This document shows positions 1-11,060 of a DNA stretch of 64,000 nt, in pieces. The stretch spans positions 218,501 through 282,500 of the forward strand of contig CAUYUJ010003392.1 of the NCBI GenBank assembly GCA_963575745.1, given 5' to 3'. How positions within the stretch are numbered: the first letter of the stretch is position 1; each line of letters begins with the position of its first letter. This DNA is from Prorocentrum cordatum (lineage: Eukaryota; Sar; Dinophyceae; Prorocentrales; Prorocentraceae). Under the pieces are notes generated by a model. That model saw nothing but the letters and a program-made list of their open reading frames with translations. It did no database searches and was not told the origin of the DNA. Position numbers and translations under genes: made by a program.

Positions 1-1137
1 CCTCAAGATGTCACGGTGTGTCCATCGGTGCTGGTGCTATGCGCTCCCTGGAGAAGCCGCCCTTCTCACAGAATGGTCGGCAACTCGTTGAAGGGGCACT
101 CAAGATCCTGAACTCATTGGGGCCCAGGCCCCAGGCACCTCGGGCCCCTAATGGCTCCCCATGGCTGGCGCACCTCACGCGGCTGGAGCCCGTGGCCCAG
201 TTGGCGCACGTGGAGCACGTGCCGCCCCTGGTGCGCCTGGCACGCTTGGGCTGGTGCACCTGGAATCCGTGGCGCGCATGGCATGTGTGGCCCTCCTGGG
301 CGATCTGCTGACACTCGGGTGTTGCTTGTGTGTTGGGGGCGGACGGGTGGGAGTGCGCTAGACGGCTTGCTATCTAGGAGGATAGCTTGATCACTGGCTC
401 CTATGAATGGACACCCCCTGCCCCAGGCAACTGGCAGCCAACCAGGACCCAGAAGAGCCAGGACACCATGTGACGTCCACTTTGGGGCAAGATCTTGGGT
501 CATGGGGGGCGCGAGCACTTTGTATAGCTGTTTGACAGAGGCAGCGGGGGTGCCAGCATATTGCCCGCTGTGCGCAGGACACCCTCCCGATCAGCAAAAC
601 AATACAACATGCACGTCGCGGCTAAGTCTGGATGACGCATGGCCACCCCGCGTCCACGGTCCACTTGCTTTGACAGGGGCGGCGGGGGTGCTGGCATACT
701 CCCCCGTGTGCGCATGCCCGCCAGACACCATGATGGCCACCCCGCCGCGATGGCGCAGTGGGTTTAACACAAGGATGGTTAGGTCCAGCATGCTTCCCGA
801 TGTGTGATGTCACGTGCGCGGGCGCACATGGCAGACTCTGCGCGTGCCCCGAACGTGGCACACCTGATGCGGCTGGAGCGTGCGGTGCGCATGGCGCTCG
901 TTAAGCAAGTTGCGCATCTGGCGCACCAGGCGTGCCTGGCACACTTGGGCCACGGAGTTGCCTGGCGCGCGTGGCACGCCTGGCACGCGTGGCGCACCTC
1001 GCCCCAGCGTCGCGCACATGGGGTCTGCTTTGGTTTCCAATCGATGCCCATCCAAAGACGACCCCTGAACACGCTGAAGCCCGGGTGCGCTACGTCTGTG
1101 TTGGGAGGGCGGGCGGGAGTGAGCAAGACGGCTTGTA
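1..1137. other. GC-rich gene-free stretch with degenerate short repeats
   Basis: No open frame here has protein character. Two blocks (about 160-300 and 800-1016) consist of degenerate copies of a GGCGCAC/CTGGCGC-type unit, which keeps all frames open and produces overlapping meaningless ORFs. A 46-base segment at 531-576 recurs, diverged, at 669-714, so part of the interval is a decayed tandem duplication with a 138-base period. The two blocks also share a downstream GGGAGTGxGCxAGACGGCTTG segment (about 350 and 1117). Confidence 0.45.
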
Positions 1138-1302
1138 TTAGGTCGGGCATGTCCTCCTAAAGGTGAATTGTGAAGGAACAGTTAAAGATGGTCAGACAAT
1201 ACTCCAACGTACTAGTAAAATAATATTCGAACAATCGTCCCACACTGTTTTGCACGAATTTTGAATTTGTATTCCTCATGTTGGAAGGGCAGGCCGGACT
1301 TC
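1138..1302 (+). mobile_element. Fam1 inverted-repeat element, copy 1
   Basis: Begins TTAGGTCGGGCATGTCC and ends with a diverged inverted match (GGGCAGGCCGGACTT). The AT-rich interior carries the shared ATCGTCCC...TTTTG block seen in the copies at 7266, 13312, 43063 and 49941. It has no coding capacity and looks like a small non-autonomous element. It is one of the more diverged copies, since its right end is mismatched. Confidence 0.6.
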
Positions 1303-1507
1303 AGGCTTGCAGGCGGGGGGGGGGTCTTGAGCCCTCCCCCTCCCCCCTCCCCCTGGGTCTGGGAGAGGGAGGGGGCCTGTCGCATGTCGTTGGAGCGTTA
1401 GAGATGGCCTTGGCCTTGGAGCGTGGTGTACTTAGCATGGGTGTTGGGCCAAGTTCAGTTTGGCCTCTCCGGAAGGGGGGGGCAATGTGGGCCCCCCCCC
1501 CTTCTTT
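1303..1507. other. homopolymeric G/C stretch
   Basis: Runs of G and C with an imperfect C-rich/G-rich palindrome around 1314-1375. No gene or named repeat is seen. Confidence 0.3.
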
Positions 1508-1758
1508 GATCGATCTCATCCGAGATGGCCCCAAGGATGGCCCCCGAGGCTCCCGAGGGTGCCCCAAAAAAGGGCTCCACGAGGCGCCCAGAAGGCCCCA
1601 AGAGAGGCCCCCGAGACGCCTCCAAGAGGCTCCGGAGAAACCCCCAACAGGCCCCAAAAAGCCCCCGAGGCACCCAAGACGCTCCAAGCGGCCCCCAGAA
1701 CCACTAAGAAGCACCCGAGAAATTTTCAAGATGCATCCGAAGAGACTCCGAGAGGCAC
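1508..1758 (-). repeat. Fam14 GGCC/TCTTGG repeat, dispersed copy
   Basis: On the minus strand this is a string of degenerate TCTTGGGGCC-type units, the same texture as the 385-base array at 21,041-22,582. Every frame is open because the unit is GC-rich and lacks stops, which explains the several overlapping ORFs here. Confidence 0.5.
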
Positions 1759-4096
1759 CTGCAGAGGCGTAACGGGTTCGGGGAGCCGTCGTACCCCCAA
1801 GAGGGGAAGGATGGAGGAGGAATCGGTGGAGGACGAGGGGGAGAGGGGGGGGAAGGGGACATGGGAGGAGGGAGAAGGAGGAACAAGCGGAGGAGGAGGG
1901 AGGAGGAGGAGGAGGAGGAGGAGGAGGAGGAGGAGGAGGGCGAGCAGAATGGCCAGAGGCCTCTTGGAGGCCTCCACATCCCTGATCAGAGCAACTCGCC
2001 TGGGCCTCGTCTCTGGATGGGAAGTGAGGTTACTTGTTTTGTTCGCGAGCGCGCAGGGGTGCCAGGCGCCGTCAGGAATTTGCATAGTAGCAGCAGCCTG
2101 AATTAACCACTAGATGCGCAAGAACGAGCTATTGGGAGTGAGGTTACTTTTTTTGATCTGCGGCTCCAAGGACGATTCCAGAGAGCGGGTCGAAACAAGC
2201 TTGGGGCAACAAACAAGATAATTGCCAGAGGGCCAAAAGCCAACGCCGGAATGCACATGCGAGGAACAACATGAACCTCATTAAGCCGATCCAAAACGGC
2301 AGCCAACGACTGACAGCGGGGCGTCGCCCTGGGAGTGAGGTTACGCGAAGCGTCTAGAATTCGTGCCTTCGCAAACGCCCTCTTGTCATACCTCCCCACG
2401 ACGCCACCTCCGCAGTTCTGAGGCCGCCACCCCGCGCTCGTTCCCGACTGGTGGGCGCAGCGGCATGATGCTCGCGTCGATGTGCGAAGGGTTGTGCACA
2501 GTCGGCATCGTGACGAGGTGGGTCCTCGTGGGTAGCGGTGAAAAGACCCCTGGCATCATGCATAGCATCACAGCAATCTGTTCACCCCACCACCGCTTCC
2601 AAGCCGACGGGGCGGTCAGGGTGCGGCCAGGCCGAACAAGAGATGGGCCCACGCTTGCTTGCGCAGAATTGACCCAGCACCGTACCATGGAAGTTCTCGG
2701 CGAAGAACTCTCCATCCATACTGGCAAGCATAATGCTGGCAAGGCGATGATCAGTAAGTGGAGCTGGGACGCAGGAGGACACACTAGCACTACTCGCACC
2801 CCCCCCTCCCCTTGGAGGCGCGCGTCAGAACAGAGCAGAAAAAGCACAAACATCTCACAGCACCTCGCTACCCAAGCAGCATGACCGCACAGCGCCCACC
2901 ACCGAGCAGATGCGATCCGATGCCTGAGCGAGCGCGCGCGGCGCTCCTCGGGGCCGCTGCGCACCCAGCATCAGTGCGTGTGTTGGATGATCGGGGTGCC
3001 CAGCAGCACATCTACTCACAAACATCCTAAGCTGTGTTCCGCCTGCTGGGGGGGGGTCGCCGACCCTGCAAACTCGCAAATCGGACCCTCCCACCCCACG
3101 GACGCTTCCGGACCGATGCACCTCGAGCAGCGCTCCTGGAAATCCCAAGGGGTGGGAGGGGGGGGGCGATTTGAGCCGACCGAGCGCGGAGCCAGCGAAC
3201 CTCACCGTCCCCCCGCCCCCCACTGCTCCCCGGGAGGCAACGCGAGCGAGGGCTTCGACCTACCCGCGGGGACGACATTTCGATCGTTTGAATTCTGCCC
3301 TGGGCGGAAATGTTGTCCTGAAGGACGGCGGCTTGGCCGATTCCGCTGACGGCGGGTGCCGGGTGCCGGGCCTCTGCTTCAATCTGTCTCGCATCTTGCG
3401 AAGCAACAACTTAAGCGTCCAGGTTTGTTCGGGTCCCGCGTTCTTGGCCTTTCACCCCAACGGTGGTGCCAGGCGAAAAACGTATAGTGCAGATGGGGAG
3501 TGGAGGGGCTAGAACCCCCCCCAAGACGAAGCCAGGACGAGGATAACATCGGATGAGGATAAATCGAGAATCTCAGAGAGCCGGCGGATCTGCAGGATTC
3601 CTTCAGCTCCCCTCGAGCAGCCCACCGACGTACCTCAGAGCCCCTCTTTCCAGAGCAGCCCCACCGACGTGAGCATCCCGGCGGCCAGGAAGTCAGCTCC
3701 CCCTCGAGACACGGCGCCTCGGACCGACGGCACGGCTTGGGGGCTCGGCAGGCGGGGCGATGCGCACAGACAGCCCCATGGGAGGCCGCCGCCCCCCGGC
3801 CTCGGCAGGCCCGCGGGGCCGTCCAAAGGCGAGCTCGGCGCCGAGACGGCGGGGCGAGCGGCGCCGGGGGCCGCGCCGCCTGGGGCGCGGCGACGGGTGT
3901 CGGGACCGCCCCCTGGGCTGCCCCCGGGTTGGGGGGAACAAAATTGCTGGGGAATCTCCGCGAGAGGCATCAGACTGCAAAGAAGCCACATGGAGGGGCC
4001 ACTCGCCAGCGATGAAGCTACAGAGCAGCCACATCGGAGTGCAAAGCAGCCACACGGAGAATGCAAAGAAGATACAAAGCAGGATGAGCCCAAACG
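1759..4096. other. gene-free stretch with GGA tract and GTGAGGTTAC motif
   Basis: Contains a (GGA)n tract at about 1898-1939. The motif GGGAGTGAGGTTAC (first copy GGGAAGTGAGGTTAC) occurs three times, near 2019, 2134 and 2331, at unequal spacing. GC-rich sequence with strong C/G homopolymers follows at 3035-3240. A stretch beginning near 3527 (CCAGGACGAGGATAACATC) resembles the left end of Fam6. No convincing gene is seen. Confidence 0.35.
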
Positions 4097-4101
4097 AGCT
4101 C

Positions 4102-4248
4102 GTACCACTACCACCAGCTAGGGGGGGGCCGCTCCCTCCCCTCGAGCTGGTGGAACCTCCTTCAGGGAACTTTCTGGAGGCATGCACGGAACGAGGTGCC
4201 ACCAGCTCGAGAGGGTGTGACAGCCACCTAGCTGGTGGTAATGGTACC
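4102..4248. repeat. nested inverted repeat
   Basis: The outer arms 4102-4122 and 4228-4248 match as inverted repeats at 20 of 21 bases (GTACCACTACCACCAGCTAG against its complement). A second pair lies inside: 4141-4153 and 4200-4212 are a perfect 13-base inverted match (CTCGAGCTGGTGG). The two arm pairs share the CCACCAGCT core, so the structure may be one foldback element inserted in, or duplicated from, another. Confidence 0.6.
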
Positions 4249-4252
4249 ACTG

Positions 4253-6870
4253 CTTTGGTGAACTTGAAATTCCAAAGAGTTGATCTGGGACTGCCCTGGA
4301 CGACCCTGGGTTAGGAGACAACTGCTGAGATGCTTCGGGGCAGAAACATTCTTGCTGTGAAGCCCGCTGAAGGGGCCACCGAACAAAATTGACCCATACG
4401 GATCCCATGCATCAACCAGACTCAATCTGAGTGAATGGGGTTCAGCGGGATGAGGCTGGATTTGGCTGGTTCCTGGCTACGGACAAACCAGCTCCGACCC
4501 TGAATTCGGAGCCCCGAGAGATGCATCCTCAACGCTGGGTGTTGGGACATCCCCGGACACCCTTGGGGGCCTGTGGAGGCGAGCGTGTCGGGCCTCTGGG
4601 GACCGCACGGCAGCTGCACCAGGCCTTGCCACGGACCGGACTCGACCAACAATCGTGAGGGGCCCCAGCACGGCGGCGCCGAGGAGATCCTGGACGCCGG
4701 CCGCTGCGGGGGCGGGGGCGCGGCGGCGTCCTCACGCCGCGCAGCGCGAGGTGCCGCTTGAGCCACTCGAAGCCCAGGACGTTGCACGTGTGCGAGTGCA
4801 GCACAAACACATCACGCCTGAACGCAGTCAGACCGCTGCGCTGGGAAGAGGCGGAATTACTAAACGCAAGCGGACATGGACTTATCGGGAAACATCATGT
4901 CGATGGTCAAGCCTTGTGCGCACGACGATTCTGGTCAGGTTAAACTTGCTCGAGCGTCCAATGCGCCGCCGATGCCATATGCGAGCGATCAGTTGCCAAA
5001 TGCCATGCCACAGTGCCACATGCCAGCTTCGGCCGCCGATGTCATCTATGCATGCGAACGCAAGCACAAATTGCCGACAAAAGCGTTAAGGAAAGAACTT
5101 CAGAGGACAGCGACAAAGTGTAGGACGCGCAGTCCGGACGCAGGATTACTTGGGGTGAAGGGGCACAATACTCGGATGAGCAACGCAAAGGTTGTAAAAC
5201 AAAAATGCGTGTGCATGCTCATTAGCTAAACCTTCGGGGGATAAAGGGATTTGGGGGACATCTCGCGCGGCCTTTGGTTTGCGATGGCCTGGTGTCTCAG
5301 GGGTGTACATGCTACCTGTGAGTATTCGTCATGCAAACGCTTCATGCACGAGTCCGGCTGCCAGTATACACTGAACTGAATGTGTAGACATGTGGTAGGC
5401 ACACCTTCTGCTCACTGTAATCAACGGAATATCGCGAGGGAAGCGCGTGCCCACAGAGTTCCCAATTAACATGCTAGAGATCGTTGTGTTTACAGCGTCA
5501 AGGTGTAATCACTATCCGAGGCACGCTGGCGTAAAATCATTAAAGCAATTAACGCATGGAGCAATCATGTAGACATACGCGCACGCGTGGGCAAGTGTAC
5601 ACGCTAGAAAATGTGCAGGCACAGTTTGAAGCCTTGCCGCACGTATGAATCTGTACGTACACACATACACTAGAGCCATCGCGCACGCTCCAAGCGTGCT
5701 CAAGTTCTAGCTGTGAAAGCTCGCGCGCAGCATCGGCCCTGCGAGGGCGGGACCTGCAAACGGATACTATTATTTCTCGAGGGGGCTTCCGACTGCGTAA
5801 ATGCTCATACATGCCTGGTCCTCGCGGCATCATCCTTCTTCGCATTCCCTTTACATGCGCACTCGTCCCTCGTACCATCCTCATCGCATCCTCAACTTCG
5901 TCCGTTGTCCCGCCACCCTCTTATCGAATGCCTCTCCATCGCACTGATGTTCGGGAAAAAAGATCCCAACGATGACGCGGAAGAGGTCGTGCAGATGCGG
6001 TTCGAGTCCGTCACGCGGGAGAAGGGGAGAACGATCGATGAGGAGGAATGATGACGTGCGAGAGGGCGAGGAAAGAGGATGGGCGAGGAAGTCTAGCGAC
6101 ATCAAGTCAACCCTCATCGAGACATACGTCATGCTAGAAACCCACTACCCGTCATGACCCCCCCCGCTCGGCATCCACGAGTGCGCGCAAGCTCAATGAC
6201 CATCGCATGCTGCGCCGATTCATATCGGGGCCTGGGGCACCCAAACCCAGTCAACGCTAGGAGCGAACAGAGACATACCTCCCCAGACATACGATTGCCC
6301 TCACTCGACATGGCCAAACCAACGGAAAGAAAGATGTCATGATAAGATTGGCTCAGGATACGTTCCAGAATTTCCAGGAGTATCTAGCGGCGCAGCTGGT
6401 GCGGAACAACGATGGCCAAAGCCTGGAAACCCGTGGAAACCTTGGAACGTATTATCATCATGACCTGTTGCTACCCTGAACATCCCAACAACAAAGAAAT
6501 CGGGGCCCGCCAGCTTGATGTCTCTCATTGGGTCCACCTGCACTTCCGTAGGCTGCCCGCTGGCAAAGCCGCACTGGTTCCCCGTCCGACAATCTCCGCC
6601 GAGGGTGAGAGGGCACTCTCATGAGACGTGGAAAAGCGATTCCCTTGCTGCAGTGCTCTGACTGGGCTTCCGAGCCATCGGCCCCGCCGATGAGACTGCT
6701 CTGTTCGGCGGCAATCCCAGGAGGGAAGTGAGGGGAGGCAATCCCAGGAGGGAAGTGAGAGAAGGCGACGGGGCTTCTCACTAATAAGCCCTCGTGACCT
6801 ATCAGAGCCCGCCCGTGGCTTCGGAGAAGGCTCGCGAGGCAAGAAAGCCAATCCCCTCTCCCTTGGCTGT
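4253..6870. other. gene-free stretch of mixed composition
   Basis: From about 4900 to 6400 the base composition is less GC-rich than most of the window. Short frames occur, for example a 34-codon stretch from the ATG at 5947, but none can be tied to a family and no spliced-leader acceptor or splice pattern could be established. No inverted element or tandem array stands out before 6870. Confidence 0.3.
6711..6768 (+). repeat. short tandem duplication
   Basis: The segment GGCAATCCCAGGAGGGAAGT occurs twice in direct succession here. It is a recent-looking microduplication with no coding meaning. Confidence 0.6.
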
Positions 6871-7045
6871 TGGCACGCCGTAAGTGGGTTCGGACAAAAA
6901 TTGGTACGATGCCCAACGGCAAATGTTGTCCAAAACCGACAGCGACCGCTCTTTGGCAGGCGGCCTTCTGTCTCAAATGGACAACTCCCGCGGCGACACC
7001 TACAGCGGATTCTTTGCAAATGGGTCGGAACTGCTGTCGGTCACC
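6871..7045 (+). mobile_element. Fam5 element, partial copy 1
   Basis: Shares with the copies at 8521 and 14,296 the series GGGTTCGGACAAAAATTGG, GCCCAACGGCAAATGTTG, CGGCCTTCTGTCTC and GAACTGCTGTCGG. The left inverted end is recognisable; the right end is diverged or missing. Confidence 0.5.
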
Positions 7046-7109
7046 TTACCATTATTGCCAGACCCCTGTCATGATGTTTTCATAAACGTCGATCCCCAGA
7101 AGTCTTGAC

Positions 7110-7185
7110 AAATTGCCCAGGACCGGTTTCTCCTGCTGCATCGCTTTTTGACGGCCCCGAGGCCCGGTGAGGGCCCCCAGAGGCA
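7110..7185 (+). repeat. Fam12 repeat, copy 1
   Basis: The stretch CTTTTTGACGGCCCCGAGGC and its flanks (GGACCGG upstream, GTGAGGGCCCC downstream) recur near 42,981 and 46,732. The full unit boundaries are not clear. No coding capacity. Confidence 0.4.
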
Positions 7186-7265
7186 GAAAATAAAGGACAA
7201 GCTCCCGTCGTGATCTTTTCGTGACCCGAGGGGGTCTGGGTTTCCGTACCCCCCTTTCGTTCGTG

Positions 7266-7426
7266 TTAGGTCGGGCCTGTCCCCCTACAGGGGGATTTTG
7301 GCAGAAAAAAAACATTCTCCAAAAATGCCTCCAAAAAATACTCAAAAATATTCAAAGAAATCGTCCCCAGATTATTTTGTTGACTGGTTTTGGATACTCC
7401 TCCTGTGGGGGGGACGGGCCCGACTT
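7266..7426 (+). mobile_element. Fam1 inverted-repeat element, copy 2
   Basis: The left end TCGGGCCTGTCCCCC(T)ACAGG is matched by a right end that reads TCGGGCCCGTCCCCCCCACAGG on the other strand, giving terminal inverted repeats of roughly 25 bases. The AT-rich middle aligns along its length with the copy at 13,312-13,470, including ATCGTCCCCAGATTATTTT and TTTTGGATACTCCTCCTG. About 160 bases with no ORF. This is the best-preserved copy. Confidence 0.75.
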
Positions 7427-7444
7427 CACCGCGCGTGCCGACCC

Positions 7445-7697
7445 TAGATGCCTCCTAGATGGGGTCCGAATAGATGGGGTCGGGGAATCGCGCCGAATCG
7501 CCGATGCATCAGCGATGCATCGACGATGCATCGACGATGCATCGGCGACGTCGGGGATGCGTCGGCGACGTCGGCGCGGCGAGAATCGAGCTCCACACCG
7601 ACCGCATCGCCGAGGCATCGGCGATGCGGCGTGATCCTCCGACCCCACCTACTCGGACCCCATCTACCTACTCGGACCCCATCTAGGAGGCCTAGAG
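7445..7697 (+). mobile_element. Fam2 element, copy 1, with ACCC target duplication
   Basis: The termini TAGATGCCTCCTAGATGGGG and the inverted complement ending CCTAGAG enclose a core of repeated GATGCATCGGCGA palindromes. The same four bases, ACCC, flank both ends (7441-7444 and 7698-7701), which fits a 4-base target-site duplication. The copy lies 18 bases downstream of a Fam1 element. It encodes nothing and looks like a non-autonomous inverted-repeat transposon. Confidence 0.75.
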
Positions 7698-7887
7698 ACC
7701 CCGGGCCCGCCGCCGACCCGTGTGAGCCCAGCTCCGCTCTCCCTCCCGCCGAGGGGCGCGGCCGCCCGGGCCGCACCCGCAGCGGATGGCGTCCGCGGCG
7801 TCGAAGACGGGCTCCACGCCGTCCACGGTGACGAACTCGCGCCGCGCCATCTGCTCCAGCCTCCGGGGCAGGAGGCGGCCATCTGCT

Positions 7888-7924
7888 CCCTCCTCCTCCT
7901 CCTCCTCCTCCTCCTCCTCCTCCG
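7888..7924 (+). repeat. (CTC)n microsatellite
   Basis: Uninterrupted CTC/CCT repeat in GC-rich sequence. It extends open frames on both strands artificially. Confidence 0.9.
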
Positions 7925-8305
7925 CGCGAGGAGCTCTCCCTGGAGGAGGTCAGCTGGCCCTGCGCCTGGCTGCTGCGCGAGGAGCTCGTGCCGCCGGGCC
8001 CCTCGGTGCGCCGGTGCGTGCAGCGCCCGGGCGAGGTCCGGGTTGACCCAAGAGGAGGTCCAGCGACAAGGGGGCCGGGCGAAAGGGGGGCATAGCAAAG
8101 GGGTGTTTGGGAATCGGCTCACGTAGCTGATTTTCCTGGCGCCTCCCGGCGCCGGAGGCGGCCATGTATCGAGGAAAAGGGCCCCTCGGTGGGGCTGAGA
8201 CCAGCCGCATGCAGCAGATCTCGTAACCCCTCCTGTCCCTATCCCCCCCGTTCGTTCGGCCCGACAGGAGTGAGGCTGGGGAGGAGCGGGCGGAAGATCT
8301 GAGAC

Positions 8306-8428
8306 GAAGCCAGGGCGAAGAAAGCTAACATCGGACGAGGATGGATCGAGGATCTCGGAGGCCCGGATGCTCTGAGAGGGTCCCGGATCGCTCTGGAACG
8401 GATTTCATCCTCGTCCCAGCCCCGCCCG
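8306..8428 (+). mobile_element. Fam6 element, copy 1
   Basis: The left end GAAGCCAGGGCGAAG and right end CTCGTCCCAGCC are an imperfect inverted pair. The interior GAGGATCTCGGAGGCCCGG and CTCTGGAACGGAT stretches recur at 9297, 14,972 and 45,009. Confidence 0.55.
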
Positions 8429-8520
8429 AAGCGAGGCCCGGACCTCCTCGCCTCGTGCTTTCGGGGCGTCTGCCCTGGCCCCCCTGGCGTCCTGAAAACA
8501 TCGCGACGCGAGGCATTCTG

Positions 8521-8948
8521 TTTGGACGCCCGACATGGGTACGGAAAAAATGGGTACAGTGCCCAACAGCAAATGTTGCCCCGAACCGACAGCGGCCGCT
8601 TTGGGCGGGCGGCCTTCTGTCTCGAATGGACACAGGCCGCGGCGGCGTGGACAGCGAATCCTGATCAAAATGAACAGGAACTGCTGTCGGGCGTTGGCAG
8701 AACTGGGTTTAGTGGAACCTGGTTTAGTGATTTGTACCGGGGGCGCCCCTCCGTCCCATTTCCACTAACCGGAACTGCCGTCACCAGAAAAACACCAGCT
8801 ACAGCAAACCTGGTTTAGTGAATCTGGCCAATTGAGGGGCCCCAGGGCCCTACCACTAACCGGGTCCCCTTACCCGGGGTCCTGGCTATACCCGATGCTG
8901 TTGGGAATCGTACCCATTCTTTGCGTGCCCATTTCGGTCGTGCAGAGC
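8521..8948 (+). mobile_element. Fam5 element with ~50-base inverted ends, copy 2
   Basis: The left terminal segment 8521-8573 and the right terminal segment 8894-8946 are inverted matches across about 50 bases, including CATGGGTACGGAAAAAATGG and GCCCAACAGCA. TCTG precedes the left end (8517-8520) and follows the right end (8949-8952), a possible 4-base target duplication. The middle (about 8700-8880) carries two further TGGTTTAGTG...CACTAACC inverted motifs, so a smaller element may be nested inside. Confidence 0.65.
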
Positions 8949-9066
8949 TCTGGGCTCCAGGGCCCAAGGGCCAGCTCGGGACGAAGCGCCGGCCCTGGCC
9001 CCGCCCGAAGCTCGACGCCTGCCGCGCAGCCAGCTCGTTGCTGTGGAAGGCTTCCGGCCAGGATCT

Positions 9067-9185
9067 CGCCATCGCTCGGACGTCCATTTTTTCGGTTTCG
9101 TGCGTGGGTTTCCGCCAAATGATCAAGGATGCTCCTCGATGGCCCTCGCCGAAGGAAAAATGCACGCGTCCGATCGAGCGATGCC
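9067..9185 (+). mobile_element. Fam3 element, copy 1
   Basis: The inverted ends GCCATCGCTCGGACGTCC and GAGCGATGCC enclose the shared interior TTTCGTGCGTGGGTTTCCGC and CTCCTCGATGGCCCTCGCCG. The right end carries a small insertion (GATC) relative to the copy at 45,122. No coding capacity. Confidence 0.6.
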
Positions 9186-9296
9186 AAGGGATGCCGCGCC
9201 GGACCTGGGCGTAGCGGCGAGAGGGAGCCCCCCGACGTGCCGAGAGGACGGATGCCTTGATTGGTGCAGTGCCGGGTCAGAAGCCCTTAACTCCGA

Positions 9297-9648
9297 AGAC
9301 GCCAGGACGAGGACCAAACGGGGCGAGGATAGTTCGAACATCTCTGAGATCCGGGCGGCTCTGAAGGCTGTCCTCGGGCGCCGCGGCCTTCTCAGAGCGT
9401 TCCGGAATGCTCGGAGAGCGTTCCAGAACGCTCAGGCACTGATGTACAGTCGGGGCGTTGACCTAAGGAACCCTAAATAAGGAACGAGGCCCCCTATTGT
9501 CCATAAGTTGAAATTCGATTTCCGATCGAAAGCATAAGGAAAACCTGAGGCAATCTGTGAAACGCTTAAGGAACACCGAGCCCCTCCCCAACGAACAGGG
9601 TTCCTTCTTCAGCGCCCCGACTGTATCCTCGTCCTGGCCCCGTCCGAC
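9297..9648 (+). mobile_element. Fam6 element, copy 2, interrupted by Fam4
   Basis: The left end AGACGCCAGGACGAGGAC is mirrored by TCCTCGTCCTGGCC at the right. The interior GGGCGGCTCTGAAGG, GCGCCGCGGCC and CAGAGCGTTCCGGAATG blocks match other copies. A complete Fam4 element occupies 9447-9623, and the Fam6 sequence resumes at TCCTCGTCC directly after it, so Fam6 was there first. Confidence 0.65.
9447..9623 (+). mobile_element. Fam4 element flanked by TA, copy 1
   Basis: The ends CAGTCGGGGCGTTGA and the inverted CAGCGCCCCGACTG are each bordered by TA (9445-9446 and 9624-9625). A TA target and CAGT-type inverted ends are what Tc1/mariner-related non-autonomous elements show. The interior (CCTAAGGAACCCTAAAT, ACACCGAGCCCCTCCCCAAC) recurs at 41,838. 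Confidence 0.7.
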
Positions 9649-10543
9649 TATCCCCTTGCCTAAGACTGGCGAGCTGCGACGCTTCGCCACTGCTTGATAG
9701 GCGGCCTCCCCTCCTCCCCCCGGGGGCTGAGAGAGAGCGAGCTGCCTCCTCTCCATGGTCATCCCCGGCTCGTTGTAGCCTGGCCGGAAGAGCTCGTCCG
9801 GAATGCTGGGGTGCGGCGCCGACGACCAGAGGAAGTCCTCCGGTCGGCGGTGGACAAAACTTCCCTTTAGTAAACATCCCTGCAGTGGAAACGGCCCAAG
9901 ACCGAAACCGACGGACCTGGACCCGCAAAGATGACGGCCGCGACGCCCTCTCGCGAACCGAGAACGGCCGATTCGCCAATCGACGCGTCAGGGCAGGAAA
10001 TCTGTCGACCTCCGATCCGATCGGCCGGCGGCGGGCCGACGCGCTGGGCTGCGAGAAATCCAGTGCAGAATGGGGGCTCGCCAGTGATTCCGCGCTGCTC
10101 ATGCCCCAGGATTTCTGTCACACGATGTACCTCAAGGAGCGCTGGCAAAGGCTTGGTGCACAGAGAGGCGAAATCGACACACCTGCGCGCAACTCCCACC
10201 ACCGAAGATTCACTCCCACTGCCGCGCGCTCGGGGACTTCACTCCCACCACCGCGCTCCATTAGACCGTGCAGAGGATGTCCGACGCCATGTCGCGGGGC
10301 GCTTCAGTATAATGCCCTCAGGTGCCATTGGGAGGTCCTCGACGCTGAATTTGGTAGAAACTTCATGAAGGCCCCAGACCTCCCAACTCACGGCCACTTC
10401 CGCGCGAGGTCGCGCCGCGTGGTGCTCTTGCCGCATGCTTGGGGGCGCGTGGTGATGGACTCCGCACTTCTGGCAGTCCATCAAATGAACCCACCGTCCC
10501 GAGGCCCTCTTGGGGGCCACCTGCGGAAGCCTCCTGTGCCTTC
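9649..10543. other. gene-free GC-rich stretch
   Basis: Long overlapping frames on both strands, none with protein-like composition. Around 10,195-10,262 the motif (A)CTCCCACCACCG recurs three times. No other structure is recognised. Confidence 0.3.
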
Positions 10544-10650
10544 CTGCAGGCGGTGCATATGCCTCCCTGGCCAAACCAGGAGGGCGTATACGCCGCTCCT
10601 GGGCCCAGGATGGGCCTGGCCTTGGGCAGCGCATGTGTAATCGGAGTACA
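10544..10650 (+). repeat. Fam7-related partial hairpin
   Basis: GCGGTGCATATGCC, CCAGGAGGGCGTATACGCC and CTGGGCCCAGGATGGGCCTGG match parts of the Fam7 hairpins at 38,497 and 42,007, but the outer arms are missing or diverged. Confidence 0.4.
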
Positions 10651-10734
10651 GATCCCGTCGCCAGAATGTGACTTGGTATTCTAGTGTTCTCGGTCGCCAG
10701 CGCGCTTGCGACGGCTGAAGAGGCCCCCATGATC

Positions 10735-11060
10735 GGCCCAACGAGAAGGGCCAACGGGGCGCCCGCGAGGGCCCCGAGAGGGCGAACTCGAACAGGTGCT
10801 GGGGGCTCTCCCCCCCAAACGATGGCGCCCGACACCGCCAGCAAGCCCCCCCGAAAGGCCCCCTCGAGAGGCAACGAAGCGGGCCCCGGGAGGCTTCCCG
10901 GAAGAGGCCCCCAAGACGCCTCCAGGATGCTCCCGGCAGGCCCCCAGCCCGCGAGAGAAGCCTCCAAGAGGCCGCCAAACTGCTCTGGGGAGGCTCACAG
11001 GAGATGCCAACGGGACCCCAAGTGGAGCTCTCGAGTCCCGAGAGGCCCACACCAGAAGAA
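10735..11060 (-). repeat. Fam14 GGCC/TCTTGG repeat, dispersed copy
   Basis: On the minus strand it reads as degenerate GGCCTCTTGG/GGGGCC units, like the array at 21 kb but diverged. The open frames here are compositional. Confidence 0.4.

Noticed and set aside
5947-6051. 34-codon charged peptide starting MFGKKDPNDDAEE, possible first exon
   Set aside because: Residue content is protein-like, but there is no supported splice donor, downstream exon or spliced-leader acceptor.
7500-7640. CRISPR-like spaced repeats (GATGCATCGGC)
   Set aside because: Repeats are short, palindromic and irregularly spaced, lie inside a transposon with target duplications, and the context is eukaryotic.
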